Below, one piece after another: positions 37,226-44,877 of a DNA stretch of 64,000 nt. A program made the translations under genes and the position numbers. The number at the start of each line of letters is the position of its first letter. Positions within the stretch are counted from its first letter, which is position 1. The notes beneath the pieces are model-generated. The model made no database searches. It saw only the letters and a list, made by a program, of their open reading frames with translations, and was not told the origin of the DNA. The stretch is taken from assembly GCA_009268125.1 (NCBI GenBank), contig WBOU01000007.1, positions 310,001-374,000 on the forward strand. Reading direction: 5' to 3'. The stretch is from Chloroflexia bacterium SDU3-3. GTDB taxonomy: Bacteria; Chloroflexota; Chloroflexia; Chloroflexales; Roseiflexaceae.

Positions 37226-37458
37226 GGCCGTATGATACCGCATCTGCAGGCCATGCCTGGGCGAAACGGCGCAGCCTGCGCAGCCAAGATACCAAGGGAA
37301 CCCGCTTCAACGCGAGGACTCGAAGGCGCGAAGGTCAGAAAAGCGCAGGGGAAATCGGCCTGCCAGCGACCCGCCCAGCCTTCCCGCTGCGGTGAAGAGT
37401 ATGGCCAGCCGCCACACGCACATGCCTTCGTCGGATGGGCCGGGCCGCGCTGCTGCAA

Positions 37459-37638
37459 TCTGGCTCCGGGGTGACGCAAACGGCTTTCGGTGTGACACAA
37501 ACGGCTTCCGGGGTGACGCAAACGGCTTCCGGGGTGACACAAACGGCTTCCGGAGTGACGCAAACGGCTTCCGGAGTGACGCAAACGGCTTCCGGGGTGA
37601 CGCAATTGGCTTCCGGGGTGACGCAATTGGCTTCCGCG
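37459..37638. repeat. 21-bp minisatellite B (about 8.5 units)
   Basis: Unit GTGACGCAAACGGCTTCCGG plus G, exact 21-bp period (GTGAC at 37471, 37492 and on to 37618). Variation includes CAAACGG to CAATTGG in the last two units. The sequence is unrelated to minisatellites A and C although the period is identical. Confidence 0.95.
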
Positions 37639-37649
37639 ATATTCCAAAC

Positions 37650-37802
37650 CTTACCCACCCGGCCCATGCGGCGAAGGTGCCGCTCGCGCACACTGGCCAT
37701 ATGCACAAACACCAGCAGCCAGGGAACAGCACAGGAACGCCCAAAATTGGGGGATCGAAGGGGGCATCGCCCCCTCGCGGGGTTGCTAGGGGCAGGCCCC
37801 TA
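37650..37802 (+). repeat. Shared hairpin module, copy B
   Basis: Begins TTACCCACCCGGCCCATGCG right after minisatellite B. The first dyad has lost its left arm (GCTCGCGCACAC replaces GCTGGTGTTTT), while GGCCATATGCAC and AACACCAG remain. The GGGGGCATCGCCCCC and CTAGGGGCAGGCCCCTAG dyads are intact. Confidence 0.85.
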
Positions 37803-38040
37803 GCCGCCGCCCGCGCAGGGCACACACCCACCAAACACGAGGAACCATCCTCATCGAAGCCGCAGCCGGGCGGGCCGACCGAGCCGCCGCCCGCGCAGGG
37901 CACACACCCACCAAACACGAGGAACCATCCTCATCGAAGCCGCAGCCGGGCGGGCCGACCGAGCCGCCGCCCGCGCAGGGTACACACCCACCAAACGCGA
38001 GGAACCATCCTCATCGAAGCCGCAGCCGGTCGGCCCGACC
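37803..38040 (+). repeat. 80-bp tandem array, three units
   Basis: Units start at 37803, 37883 and 37963 (GCCGCCGCCCGCGCAGGG), the first two identical over nearly their whole length. Each contains ACGAGGAACCATCCTCATCG and ends in GCAGCCGGGCGGGCCGACC; the third ends GGTCGGCCCGACC. A homologous array lies at 59.05 kb. Confidence 0.9.
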
Positions 38041-38124
38041 TGGGCCAGCGCGGTCTTGCCCACCGCCGTCGGCCCGACGATGGCAAGGATCGGTTGTTGT
38101 TGTGTGTCCATGGCCGTCCGATAC
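38041..38124 (-). pseudogene. Duplicated 5' fragment of miaA
   Basis: Starting at an ATG at 38124, it repeats the first codons of miaA (MDTQQQPILAIVGPTAVGKTALA) and then misses 12 bases relative to miaA before running into the 80-bp array. The match continues upstream of the start codon to about 38152 with a few substitutions. The open frame continues into the repeat units, but the enzyme domain is absent. Confidence 0.85.
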
Positions 38125-38182
38125 CGCATTTGCAGGCCATGCTCGGGCGAAAAAGCCCGGGTGGCGAGATATGATCTGTCGG

Positions 38183-38211
38183 TTGACAAGCGTATACTTT
38201 TGTGCTATCGT
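38183..38211 (+). promoter_or_regulatory. Promoter of the aroH operon
   Basis: TTGACA (38183-38188), 17-base spacer, TATCGT (38206-38211). Transcription should begin near 38218 and run through the leader peptide. Confidence 0.7.
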
Positions 38212-38250
38212 CACCACTGCATCAGTCAGTACCAAAAGGGTTAGCTTTTC

Positions 38251-38334
38251 GTGAACGCAGCTCGCAACAACTCGTTTTACTTTTATTACTTCTACGCCAG
38301 CCTAAAACGAGCCTGGTTGCTTCGCGTTGACTGA
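38251..38334 (+). CDS. Leader peptide of the aroH attenuator
   Basis: 27-codon open frame starting with GTG, preceded by AAAAGGG at a spacing of about 10. Codons 9-15 are TTT TAC TTT TAT TAC TTC TAC (FYFYYFY), and codon 22 is Trp. The 5' arm of a perfect 9-bp hairpin (38271-38279 with 38303-38311) precedes the Phe/Tyr run, so ribosome position there would set the RNA fold. A leader with seven consecutive Phe/Tyr codons ahead of a chorismate mutase gene is what ribosome-mediated attenuation predicts: stalling when charged Phe- or Tyr-tRNA is scarce. Confidence 0.85.
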   Translation: MNAARNNSFYFYYFYASLKRAWLLRVD

Positions 38335-38397
38335 AATTTCCCAAGAACGACTTTCAGAGGCGTGGAGCAACGAGGCTCCACGCCTCTTCTGTTTTTA
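38271..38397 (+). promoter_or_regulatory. Attenuator structures for aroH
   Basis: Hairpin 1:2 pairs CTCGTTTTA (38271-38279) with TAAAACGAG (38303-38311), enclosing the Phe/Tyr codons. A candidate antiterminator pairs GAGCCT (38309-38314) with AGGCTC (38373-38378), which would break the terminator below; it shares bases with hairpin 1:2, so the two exclude each other. CTGAAA/TTTCAG (38331-38336 with 38352-38357) may extend the alternative fold. Confidence 0.75.
38356..38397 (+). terminator. Attenuator terminator upstream of aroH
   Basis: AGAGGCGTGGAGC (38356-38368) pairs perfectly with GCTCCACGCCTCT (38375-38387) over a 6-base loop and is followed by TCTGTTTTT. It lies 22 bases after the leader peptide stop and about 80 bases before the aroH start. 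Confidence 0.9.
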
Positions 38398-38478
38398 ACC
38401 GAGGGCAGCGTAGCCCACCGTAGGCGACAGAGCGACAATCAACCGATGCATCGCATCCACACTGCAAGGAGAGCGACC

Positions 38479-38895
38479 GTGACCATCTACTGCCGAGGCA
38501 TCCGCGGGGCGACCACATGCGAGGCCAACACCCGCGAGGAGATTCTTGAGGCGACCCGCGATATGCTTGAGCGCATCATCCGCAGCAACGACCTGCGCCC
38601 CGAGGATATCGCCAGCGCTATCTTCAGCACCACGCCCGATCTCAACGCGGAATTCCCTGCGGTGGCCGCGCGCCAGCTCGGCTGGCTCGACACGGCGCTC
38701 ATGTGCACGCACGAGATGGCGGTGCCCGGCAGTCTCCAGCGCTGCATCCGCGTGCTGGTGCATTGGAACACCACGCGCCAGGCCGATGAGGTGGTGCACG
38801 TCTACATCCGAGGCGCGGTGAACCTGCGCCCCGAGCGCGCCCAGCTCACATCGGCCAGCGCCCAGCGGCAGAGTAGCCCCACCTCGGTGGAGTAG
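38479..38895 (+). CDS. aroH: Chorismate mutase, monofunctional AroH class
   Basis: 138-residue cytosolic enzyme converting chorismate to prephenate for Phe and Tyr. It matches the Bacillus subtilis-type AroH trimer: [61 protein letters not shown] and [15 protein letters not shown] with the active-site Arg and Tyr region. The start is a GTG at 38479 with AAGGAGAG upstream. Its transcription should be controlled by the leader described upstream, and a terminator follows it before aroF. Confidence 0.95.
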   Translation: MTIYCRGIRGATTCEANTREEILEATRDMLERIIRSNDLRPEDIASAIFSTTPDLNAEFPAVAARQLGWLDTALMCTHEMAVPGSLQRCIRVLVHWNTTRQADEVVHVYIRGAVNLRPERAQLTSASAQRQSSPTSVE

Positions 38896-38896
38896 C

Positions 38897-38928
38897 ACGG
38901 CGGTGCCAGCGTGGCCCGCCGTTTTTTT
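38897..38928 (+). terminator. Terminator between aroH and aroF
   Basis: ACGGCGG / CCGCCGT stem followed by seven T, starting two bases after the aroH stop. It could reduce read-through into aroF or separate the two transcripts. Confidence 0.75.
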
Positions 38929-39050
38929 ACGCCCATGGAGCCACGCCAATGACCGCGCTTTCGTACGAGATCGAGCTGCCGCCAGCCGCCGCGCTGGCAG
39001 CACACCATGACATAGAGCGACTGCTACCACTCATTCAGAAGGAGCCGACC

Positions 39051-40091
39051 ATGATCATCGTGATGCGTAACAACGCCACCCAGGAAAACATCGACCGCGT
39101 GCTGGGCCGCCTGGCCGAGCACAAGCTGCAGGGCCACCTCTCGCAGGGTGCCGAGCGCACCATCATCGGCGTCGTCGGCGCGAGCATCCCGCCCACCCTG
39201 CGCGAGGAGGTCGAGCACTTCGAGGGCGTGGAGGAGGCCGTGCGGATCACGCGGCCCTACAAGCTGGCCGCCCGCGAGTTCCACCCGCAGGACACCGTGG
39301 TGAACGTGCGCGGGATCGAGATCGGCGGCGGCGGCTGCGTGGTGATCGCCGGGCCGTGCGCGGTGGAGAACGAGGAGATGATCATCGAGAGCGCCAAGCA
39401 GGTGAAGGCCGCCGGGGCGACCATGCTGCGCGGCGGCGCGTTCAAGCCGCGCTCCTCGCCCTACACCTTCCGCGGCCACGGCGAGGCGGCCCTGAAGATG
39501 ATGGCCAAGGCCCGCGACATCACCGGCCTGGCGATCGTCACCGAGGTGATGACGCCCACCGACGTGGATCTGGTCGCCAGCTACGCCGACATTCTGCAGA
39601 TCGGCGCGCGCAACATGCAGAACTACCAGCTGCTGGAGGAGGCGGGCCGCAGCGGCAAGGCTGTGATGCTCAAGCGCGGCCTCTCGGCCACGATCGAGGA
39701 GTGGCTGCTCTCCGCCGAGTACATCCTGGCCACTGGCAACCCCAACGTCATCCTGTGCGAGCGCGGCATCCGCACCTTCGAGACCGCCACCCGCAACACC
39801 ATGGATCTGAACGCGGTGGCCCTGGCCAAGCGCCGCTCGCACCTGCCGATCATCGCCGACCCCTCGCACGCCACCGGCAAGTGGTACCTGGTGCCGCCGC
39901 TGGCCCTGGCCTCGGTGGCCGCCGGTGCCGACGGCATCATCGTCGAGGTCCACCCCGACCCCGACCGCGCCCAGTCGGACGGCGGCCAGTCGCTCACGTT
40001 CCAGAACTTCGCCACCATGGTGCCGCAGCTTCAGGCCGTGGCCCAGGCCGTCGGTCGCCACATCATCCTCCCCGAGGAGGCGCTGGCCTAG
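39051..40091 (+). CDS. aroF: 3-deoxy-7-phosphoheptulonate synthase (DAHP synthase, type I-beta)
   Basis: First enzyme of the shikimate pathway, 346 residues. An N-terminal ferredoxin-like regulatory domain ([27 protein letters not shown], about 1-70) precedes the TIM barrel: [84 protein letters not shown] and [17 protein letters not shown]. An AAGGAG site precedes ATG 39051; the ATG at 38949 would add 34 residues not seen in the family. It follows aroH, so the pair makes prephenate precursors. Confidence 0.94.
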   Translation: MIIVMRNNATQENIDRVLGRLAEHKLQGHLSQGAERTIIGVVGASIPPTLREEVEHFEGVEEAVRITRPYKLAAREFHPQDTVVNVRGIEIGGGGCVVIAGPCAVENEEMIIESAKQVKAAGATMLRGGAFKPRSSPYTFRGHGEAALKMMAKARDITGLAIVTEVMTPTDVDLVASYADILQIGARNMQNYQLLEEAGRSGKAVMLKRGLSATIEEWLLSAEYILATGNPNVILCERGIRTFETATRNTMDLNAVALAKRRSHLPIIADPSHATGKWYLVPPLALASVAAGADGIIVEVHPDPDRAQSDGGQSLTFQNFATMVPQLQAVAQAVGRHIILPEEALA

Positions 40092-40126
40092 CGCTGTGCT
40101 GTGAGGGAATAGAGGGTAGGGAATAG

Positions 40127-40161
40127 GGAGAGGCGCAGAGTTCATGCGCCTCTCCTTTTTG
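40127..40161 (+). terminator. Terminator after aroF
   Basis: GGAGAGGCGCA / TGCGCCTCTCC stem with a 7-base loop, followed by TTTTT. Confidence 0.9.
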
Positions 40162-40204
40162 ATGGACTGCGAGTGTAACACGGCGGCCCGCGAATGTAAA
40201 CCAG

Positions 40205-40232
40205 CTGGCCTCGCCCATCCAGCGAAGGTGCG
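40205..40232 (+). repeat. Fragment of the shared module
   Basis: TGGCCTCGCCCATCCAGCGAAGGTG resembles the start of the shared module; CTGCTGGCCATA follows closely. It is a decayed or partial copy in the aroF-solA gap. Confidence 0.5.
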
Positions 40233-40298
40233 CCCCTATGCCTGCTGGCCATAATCCTCGCCGCAGCGGGAAGGCCTCGCCCAGCGCAGGTAGATCGC

Positions 40299-40400
40299 TT
40301 TTTCTTGGAGCCTTGGCGTCTTGGTGGTAAAAGAACTTCGCGCCTTCGCGTCTTCGTGGTAAACGGTTCCCGTTTGCTTCTTGGCGCCTTGGTGGTAAAC
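40299..40400 (+). repeat. Dispersed 8-bp-period repeats upstream of the amine oxidase gene
   Basis: CTTGGAGCCTTGGCGTCTTG with GTGGTAAA, then CTTCGCGTCTTCGTGGTAAA, then CTTGGCGCCTTGGTGGTAAA. They read toward the next gene and end about seven bases before its -35 position. Confidence 0.85.
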
Positions 40401-40425
40401 CAGAACGCAGCGGCCCGCGCAGCCG

Positions 40426-40434
40426 TGCTACAAT
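40426..40434 (+). promoter_or_regulatory. Extended -10 before the amine oxidase gene
   Basis: TGCTACAAT, 37 bases before the ATG at 40472. Confidence 0.55.
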
Positions 40435-40471
40435 TTCCCCAGGCCACCCACACAACAGCGAGAAGAACGCC

Positions 40472-41611
40472 ATGAACAATGTGTACGACACCATCGTCGT
40501 CGGCTTGGGCGCGATGGGTAGCGCCGCCGCCTATCACCTGGCCCAGCGCGGCCAGCGCGTGCTCGGGCTAGAGCAGTTTACCCCCACCCACAGCAACGGC
40601 TCCAGCCATGGCCGCTCGCGGATCGTGCGGCAGGCCTACTTCGAGGGCGCGGCCTACGTGCCGCTGCTGCTGCGCGCCTACGAGCTGTGGCGGCAGCTTG
40701 AGCGCGACTCGGGCGAGCGACTGCTGACCCTGAGCGGCGGCCTGATGATCGGCCCGCCCGACAGCGCCACCGTGGCCGGGGCCTTGCACAGCGCCCGCGA
40801 GCACGGCCTAGCCCACGAGCTGCTGGACGCCGCCGAGATCCAGCGGCGCTACCCCATGATGCGGCCCTCCCCCGGCACCGTGGCGCTCTACGAGCCAAAC
40901 GCGGGTGTGGTTATCCCCGAGCTGGCCAACCTGGCCCACCAGCGGCTGGCCGCCGCGCGCGGTGCCGAGCTGCACTTCGAGGAGCCGGTGCTGGGCTGGC
41001 AGGCCGATGGCGAGGGCGTGCGCGTCACCACGGCCAGCGGCAGCTACCGCGCCGCGCGGCTGGTGCTCTCGCCGGGGGCCTGGGCACCCCGCCTGATGGC
41101 CGACCTGGCGCTGCCGCTGCTGGTCGAGCGCCAGGTGCTCTACTGGTTCGCCCCCAAGAGCGGCTTCGCGGCCTACCAGCCGGAGCGCTTCCCGATCTTC
41201 ATCTGGCAGCTGGAGGATGGCCTGCAGTTCTACGGCTTCCCCGCCGAGCCGAGCGAGCCGCTGGGCGTGAAGGCGGCCTACTTCCGCAAGGGCGCGGCCT
41301 GCGAGCCCGATGCGGTGGACCGCGCCGTCCACCCCGAGGAGGTGGCCCACATCCGCGCCACCATCGATCGGCTGATGCCCGACCTGGGCGGCGAGCTGGT
41401 GGACGCCAAGACATGCCTCTACACCACCACCCCCGACGAGGATTTCATCATCGCGGCCCACCCGCAGCACCCCAACGTCATCCTGGCCTCGCCCTGCTCG
41501 GGGCACGGCTTCAAGTTCGCCAGCGTGGTGGGCGAGGTGCTGGCCGACCTAGCGGCGGATGGTGCGACGGCGCACCCGATCGCCATGTTCCACCCAGGGC
41601 GCTTTGTATAG
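40472..41611 (+). CDS. Monomeric sarcosine oxidase / N-methyltryptophan oxidase-like flavoenzyme
   Basis: 379-residue FAD-dependent amine oxidase. The N-terminal DTIVVGLGAMGSAAAYHLAQRG binds ADP; SSHGRSRIVRQAYFE and ELWRQLERDSGERLL follow the MSOX/SolA pattern; a Cys in ASPCSGHGFKFA (near residue 342) matches the covalent flavin cysteine of the family. It probably removes methyl groups from secondary amino acids, giving formaldehyde and hydrogen peroxide; the actual substrate is open. A GAGAAG site precedes the ATG. Confidence 0.9.
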   Translation: MNNVYDTIVVGLGAMGSAAAYHLAQRGQRVLGLEQFTPTHSNGSSHGRSRIVRQAYFEGAAYVPLLLRAYELWRQLERDSGERLLTLSGGLMIGPPDSATVAGALHSAREHGLAHELLDAAEIQRRYPMMRPSPGTVALYEPNAGVVIPELANLAHQRLAAARGAELHFEEPVLGWQADGEGVRVTTASGSYRAARLVLSPGAWAPRLMADLALPLLVERQVLYWFAPKSGFAAYQPERFPIFIWQLEDGLQFYGFPAEPSEPLGVKAAYFRKGAACEPDAVDRAVHPEEVAHIRATIDRLMPDLGGELVDAKTCLYTTTPDEDFIIAAHPQHPNVILASPCSGHGFKFASVVGEVLADLAADGATAHPIAMFHPGRFV

Positions 41612-41700
41612 GCCTGGGCATCGGTCCTTCTTCTGATCATAGGGCGGCAGAAAATCCGCCGAGCGATGGAGCGCGCGCGGCGGCTCTGCGCTGCCGCCTA

Positions 41701-41709
41701 TGCTATACT
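41701..41709 (+). promoter_or_regulatory. Extended -10 before the aldo/keto reductase gene
   Basis: TGCTATACT, about 125 bases before the start codon; the intervening leader has no feature I recognise. Confidence 0.45.
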
Positions 41710-41832
41710 TCCCGCGTCCCACCTACAGGATACAGAACGCCGTCGCCCGCGCCCGTGTGCTGCGGCAGCCACACCACGCTGCCCGCCTGTGGCCGTGCGC
41801 TCGCTCGGCGTGCGTTCAGAAGAGAGGGAGCG

Positions 41833-42804
41833 ATGCAGTACGTCAATCTGGGGAAAACTGGCCTCAAGGTCTCGCGGATCTGCCTGGGCACCATGACCTA
41901 CGGGACGCCGGAGTGGCGGCCCTGGGCGCTTGATGAGGAGAGCAGCCGCCCGCTGATCAAGCGCGCGGTGGAGCTGGGCATCAACTTCTTCGACACCGCC
42001 GACTTCTACTCGCTGGGCGTCAGCGAGCAGATCCTGGGGCGGGCGCTGAAGGAGTACGCGCGGCGCGACCAGGTGGTGGTGGCCACCAAGGTCTGCCTGC
42101 CCGTGGGCGACGGCCCGAACGACACCGGCCTCTCGCGCAAGCACATCATGGACTCGATCGACGCCTCGCTGCGGCGGCTGCAGACCGACTATGTGGATCT
42201 CTACCAGATCCACCGCTTCGACCCCGACACGCCCATGGAGGAGACCATGGAGGCGCTGAACGACCTGGTGCGGGCGGGCAAGGTGCGCTACCTCGGCGCG
42301 TCGAGCATGTACGCATGGCAGTTCGCCTCGCTGCAGTTCACCGCCGAGAAGCACGGCTGGAGCAAGTTTGTGAGCATGCAGAACCACTACAACCTGGTCT
42401 ACCGCGAGGAGGAGCGCGAGATGAACCCGTTCTGCCGCGCCACCGGTGTGGGCCTCATCCCGTGGAGCCCGCTGGCGCGCGGGTTTCTGGCCGGAGGGCG
42501 CGGCCAGGGCGGCGAGACCCAGCGCGCCAAGACCGACCAGGGCATCGCCGCGCTCTACCACAGCGAGAGCGACGCCGCCATCGTCGGGCGCGTCAGCGAG
42601 CTGGCCCAGCAGCGCGGCGTGAGCAACACCCAGGTCGCGCTGGCCTGGCTGCTGCACCAGCCCGGGGTCAGCGCGCCGATCGTCGGCTCGACCAAGGCGC
42701 ACCACCTCGATCAGGCAGTCGCGTCCGCCGCGCTCACCCTTGCCCCCGACGAGCTGACCTTCCTTCAGGAGCTGTACCAGCCCCACGTCATCCTGGGCCA
42801 CTAG
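41833..42804 (+). CDS. Aldo/keto reductase
   Basis: 323-residue NADPH-dependent oxidoreductase. It has GINFFDTADFYSLGVSEQILGRAL with the catalytic Asp and Tyr, a Lys in VVVATKVCLP, the His in YQIHRFD, and cofactor-binding SPLARGFLAGG and APIVGSTKAHHLDQAVAS. The subgroup resembles YajO and voltage-channel beta-like reductases. The start at 41833 has GAGGGAG upstream, although the frame is open further back into the amine oxidase gene. The substrate is unknown. Confidence 0.92.
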   Translation: MQYVNLGKTGLKVSRICLGTMTYGTPEWRPWALDEESSRPLIKRAVELGINFFDTADFYSLGVSEQILGRALKEYARRDQVVVATKVCLPVGDGPNDTGLSRKHIMDSIDASLRRLQTDYVDLYQIHRFDPDTPMEETMEALNDLVRAGKVRYLGASSMYAWQFASLQFTAEKHGWSKFVSMQNHYNLVYREEEREMNPFCRATGVGLIPWSPLARGFLAGGRGQGGETQRAKTDQGIAALYHSESDAAIVGRVSELAQQRGVSNTQVALAWLLHQPGVSAPIVGSTKAHHLDQAVASAALTLAPDELTFLQELYQPHVILGH

Positions 42805-42805
42805 C

Positions 42806-42844
42806 AAACAGCGGCCATCTGCATCGCGCAGGTGGCCGCTGTTT
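42806..42844. terminator. Terminator after the aldo/keto reductase
   Basis: AAACAGCGGCCA / TGGCCGCTGTTT, a perfect 12-bp stem starting two bases past the stop. Confidence 0.8.
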
Positions 42845-42883
42845 CCCTACCCTCAAACCTTCGCAGTACGCATCCTCTTCTAT

Positions 42884-42955
42884 CTCTTGGATCCTTGGGG
42901 TCTTGGTGGTAAAAGCCCTTTTTCAAATCTTCGCGTCTTCGCGTCTTCGTGGTTA
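42884..42955 (+). repeat. Dispersed 8-bp-period repeat between convergent genes
   Basis: CTTGGATCCTTGGGGTCTTG with GTGGTAAA, then CTTCGCGTCTTCGCGTCTTC with GTGGTTA. This is the only copy not upstream of a gene. Its end supplies the stop codon (TTA on the plus strand) of the minus-strand HAD gene. Confidence 0.85.
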
Positions 42956-43618
42956 CTGCTCGCCCAGCGGCGAGCTGTCGAGCCGGGCCAGCAGGTCCGC
43001 CGGGTCTTGGTACACCGCCGCAGCCCCGCGCAGCTGGTTGTCGCCCCAGCCGCCGCAGCGCAGCGCGATGCTGGCCACGCCCGCCCGCGCGGCGGCCTCC
43101 ACGTCGTAGGGTGTGTCGCCCAGCATCAGTGTGCGCTCGGGTGCACTGCCCAGCCTTTCCAGCGCCGCCTGCACGATGTCCGGGTCGGGCTTCGAGCGCT
43201 CGGCATCATCCGAAGATGTTTCGCGCTCGATCAGGTCGTCGACCCCTGCGATCTTCAGCAGCGCGCCCAGCTCATCGGCCTGGGCCGAGCTGGCCACCGC
43301 CAGACGCAGCCCACGCCCCCGCAGCGCCTCGGCCAGCGCGCGGGCGGCGGGGAAGGCCCGCAGCTGCGGCAGGTAGCGCTCGCGGAAGATCTGGCCGCGC
43401 CGCTCGCTGACGCGCCTGCCCTCGGGTGAGTCCTTCCCGGCCCCGCATACCTCGGGGATGAGGTGATCGCTGCCCTTGCCGATCAGGCTGCGCACCTGGG
43501 CCATATCGGCGTCGATGCCAAGCTCGCCGAAGGCCTCCACCCAGGCGCGGGCGTGGGCGTCGTTGCTGTCCACCAGCGTCCCATCCACATCTAGGATCAC
43601 GCTCTCAAATTGGGCCAT
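42953..43618 (-). CDS. HAD-family hydrolase (phosphoglycolate phosphatase-like)
   Basis: 221-residue phosphatase of HAD subfamily IA. Motif I is ILDVDGTLVDSN with both Asp residues, motif II VASSAQADEL, motif III Lys in SKPDPDIV and motif IV MLGDTPYDVEAAARAG. The alpha-helical cap lies between motifs I and II. It could act on phosphoglycolate, sugar phosphates or nucleotides. The start has AAGGAAA upstream. The last codons run into a dispersed repeat, so the C-terminus may have been set by the repeat. Confidence 0.9.
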   Translation of the reverse strand: MAQFESVILDVDGTLVDSNDAHARAWVEAFGELGIDADMAQVRSLIGKGSDHLIPEVCGAGKDSPEGRRVSERRGQIFRERYLPQLRAFPAARALAEALRGRGLRLAVASSAQADELGALLKIAGVDDLIERETSSDDAERSKPDPDIVQAALERLGSAPERTLMLGDTPYDVEAAARAGVASIALRCGGWGDNQLRGAAAVYQDPADLLARLDSSPLGEQ

Positions 43619-43691
43619 GGCTGTTTCCTTCCACAGAACCGTGCCTGCCGATGCCCTGCAGAGAGTATGCCATTGGATGGGCCAGAACGGG

Positions 43692-44738
43692 CTACATCCC
43701 CGCGCCGATGCCCAGCCCGAGGATGAGGGTCAGCGCCACCGCCAGCAGCGCCAGCAGCGACCCGACCACCGCCACCGCCACCTGCGGCCCCACGCGGCGC
43801 ACGGCGGGCAGGTTCACCTCCAGCCCCAGCGCGGCCATGGCCACCACGGTGAGAATGCGGCTCAGGTTGCCCACCGCGTCGCTCAGACTCGCCGGGAACA
43901 GACCCACGCTGCGCACGGCGGCCATGATAAGAAAGCCCACGATGAACCACGGCACCAGCCTGCTGATCGCGATCTTCTGGCCCGGCGCGCGCCGCCGCAG
44001 CGAGAAGAACAGCACCACCGGCCCCAGCATCAGCACGCGCACCAGCTTCACCAGCGTGCCGATCTCGCCGCTCACCTGGCTCACCGGGAAGGTGGCGGCC
44101 AGCACCTGCGGCACAGCGTACACCGTCATTCCGGCCAGCACGCCGTACTGGTAGAAGCTGAGGTGCAGCAGCGGGATGAGCAGCGGCAGCAGCAGGATGA
44201 CCGCCACGCCCAGGATTGCGGTCAGCGCGATCGAGCTGGCCACATCGTCCGGCTCGGCGTCGATCACCGGGGCCACGGCGGCGATCGCCGAGTTGCCGCA
44301 GATCGAGTTGCCCACCGCCACCAGGGTGGCCAGCTTGGGGCGCAGGCCCACCGCCCGCCCGATCAGCGCGCTGAAGCTGATGCCCAGCACCACCACCGCC
44401 ACGATCGCGCCCAGCAGCACTGGCCCGGCCTTCAGCACCATGGGCACGTTGATCGTCGCGCCCAGCATCAGCACCGCGAACTCCAGCAGCTGCTTGCCCG
44501 CGAAGGCCACGCCGGGCCGCGCCGCCTCGTGCAGGCCGCGCGCCGCCCGCCACGCGATCCCCAGCAGCAGCGCGATCACCAGCGCCTCGATGGCGGCGTG
44601 CCCAAACACGCGCTCCTCGGCTAGCTGCAGCAGCCAGGCGAACAGGGCTATCGCGCCAGCCAGCCACAGCCCAGGGAGGTAGCGCTGCATGCTTGGCAGC
44701 CGGTAGTGGCTGGCGTCGCGGTCAAAAAAACGTCGCAT
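43692..44738 (-). CDS. YeiH/UPF0324 family putative sulfate exporter
   Basis: Integral membrane protein of 348 residues with about ten helices. KQLLEFAVLMLGATINVPMVLKAG, VGNSICGNSAIAAVAPVIDA and YGVLAGMTVYAVPQVLAA are the conserved blocks of the UPF0324 family, annotated as putative sulfate exporters from the link with taurine/sulfonate breakdown. Start at ATG 44738 with GAGGA upstream (a GTG at 44741 is adjacent). It is divergent from a LysR-type regulator, the same pairing as yeiH and yeiE in Escherichia coli. Confidence 0.9.
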   Translation of the reverse strand: MRRFFDRDASHYRLPSMQRYLPGLWLAGAIALFAWLLQLAEERVFGHAAIEALVIALLLGIAWRAARGLHEAARPGVAFAGKQLLEFAVLMLGATINVPMVLKAGPVLLGAIVAVVVLGISFSALIGRAVGLRPKLATLVAVGNSICGNSAIAAVAPVIDAEPDDVASSIALTAILGVAVILLLPLLIPLLHLSFYQYGVLAGMTVYAVPQVLAATFPVSQVSGEIGTLVKLVRVLMLGPVVLFFSLRRRAPGQKIAISRLVPWFIVGFLIMAAVRSVGLFPASLSDAVGNLSRILTVVAMAALGLEVNLPAVRRVGPQVAVAVVGSLLALLAVALTLILGLGIGAGM

Positions 44739-44828
44739 CACACATCCTCGCAGTATGCGCCTCGGCGGGCGTCTTGGCCCGTCCAGACGCGCAGAAAAGC
44801 TACCTGTGCAGCGTAGCGGAAAGCTGGC

Positions 44829-44834
44829 TATAAT
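44829..44834 (+). promoter_or_regulatory. -10 box of the LysR-type gene
   Basis: TATAAT, 43 bases before the start codon. Confidence 0.5.
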
Positions 44835-44859
44835 TCCAATACATATTCCTTCTCTTTCT

Positions 44860-44874
44860 ATAACAAGAAGTTAT
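44860..44874. promoter_or_regulatory. LysR-type T-N11-A dyad
   Basis: ATAAC-AAGAA-GTTAT, a perfect inverted repeat containing T-N11-A, ends three bases before the LysR start codon. It fits an autoregulatory binding site for the divergent pair. Confidence 0.55.
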
Positions 44875-44877
44875 CGC

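Noticed and set aside
37260-38160. Insertion sequence between miaA and aroH
   Set aside because: No transposase frame, terminal inverted repeats or short target duplication; the block consists of repeats flanked by a long direct duplication.
38949-39050. N-terminal extension of AroF or a second leader peptide
   Set aside because: The 34 extra residues do not resemble the family, and ATG 39051 has a strong AAGGAG site; no aromatic codon run is present.
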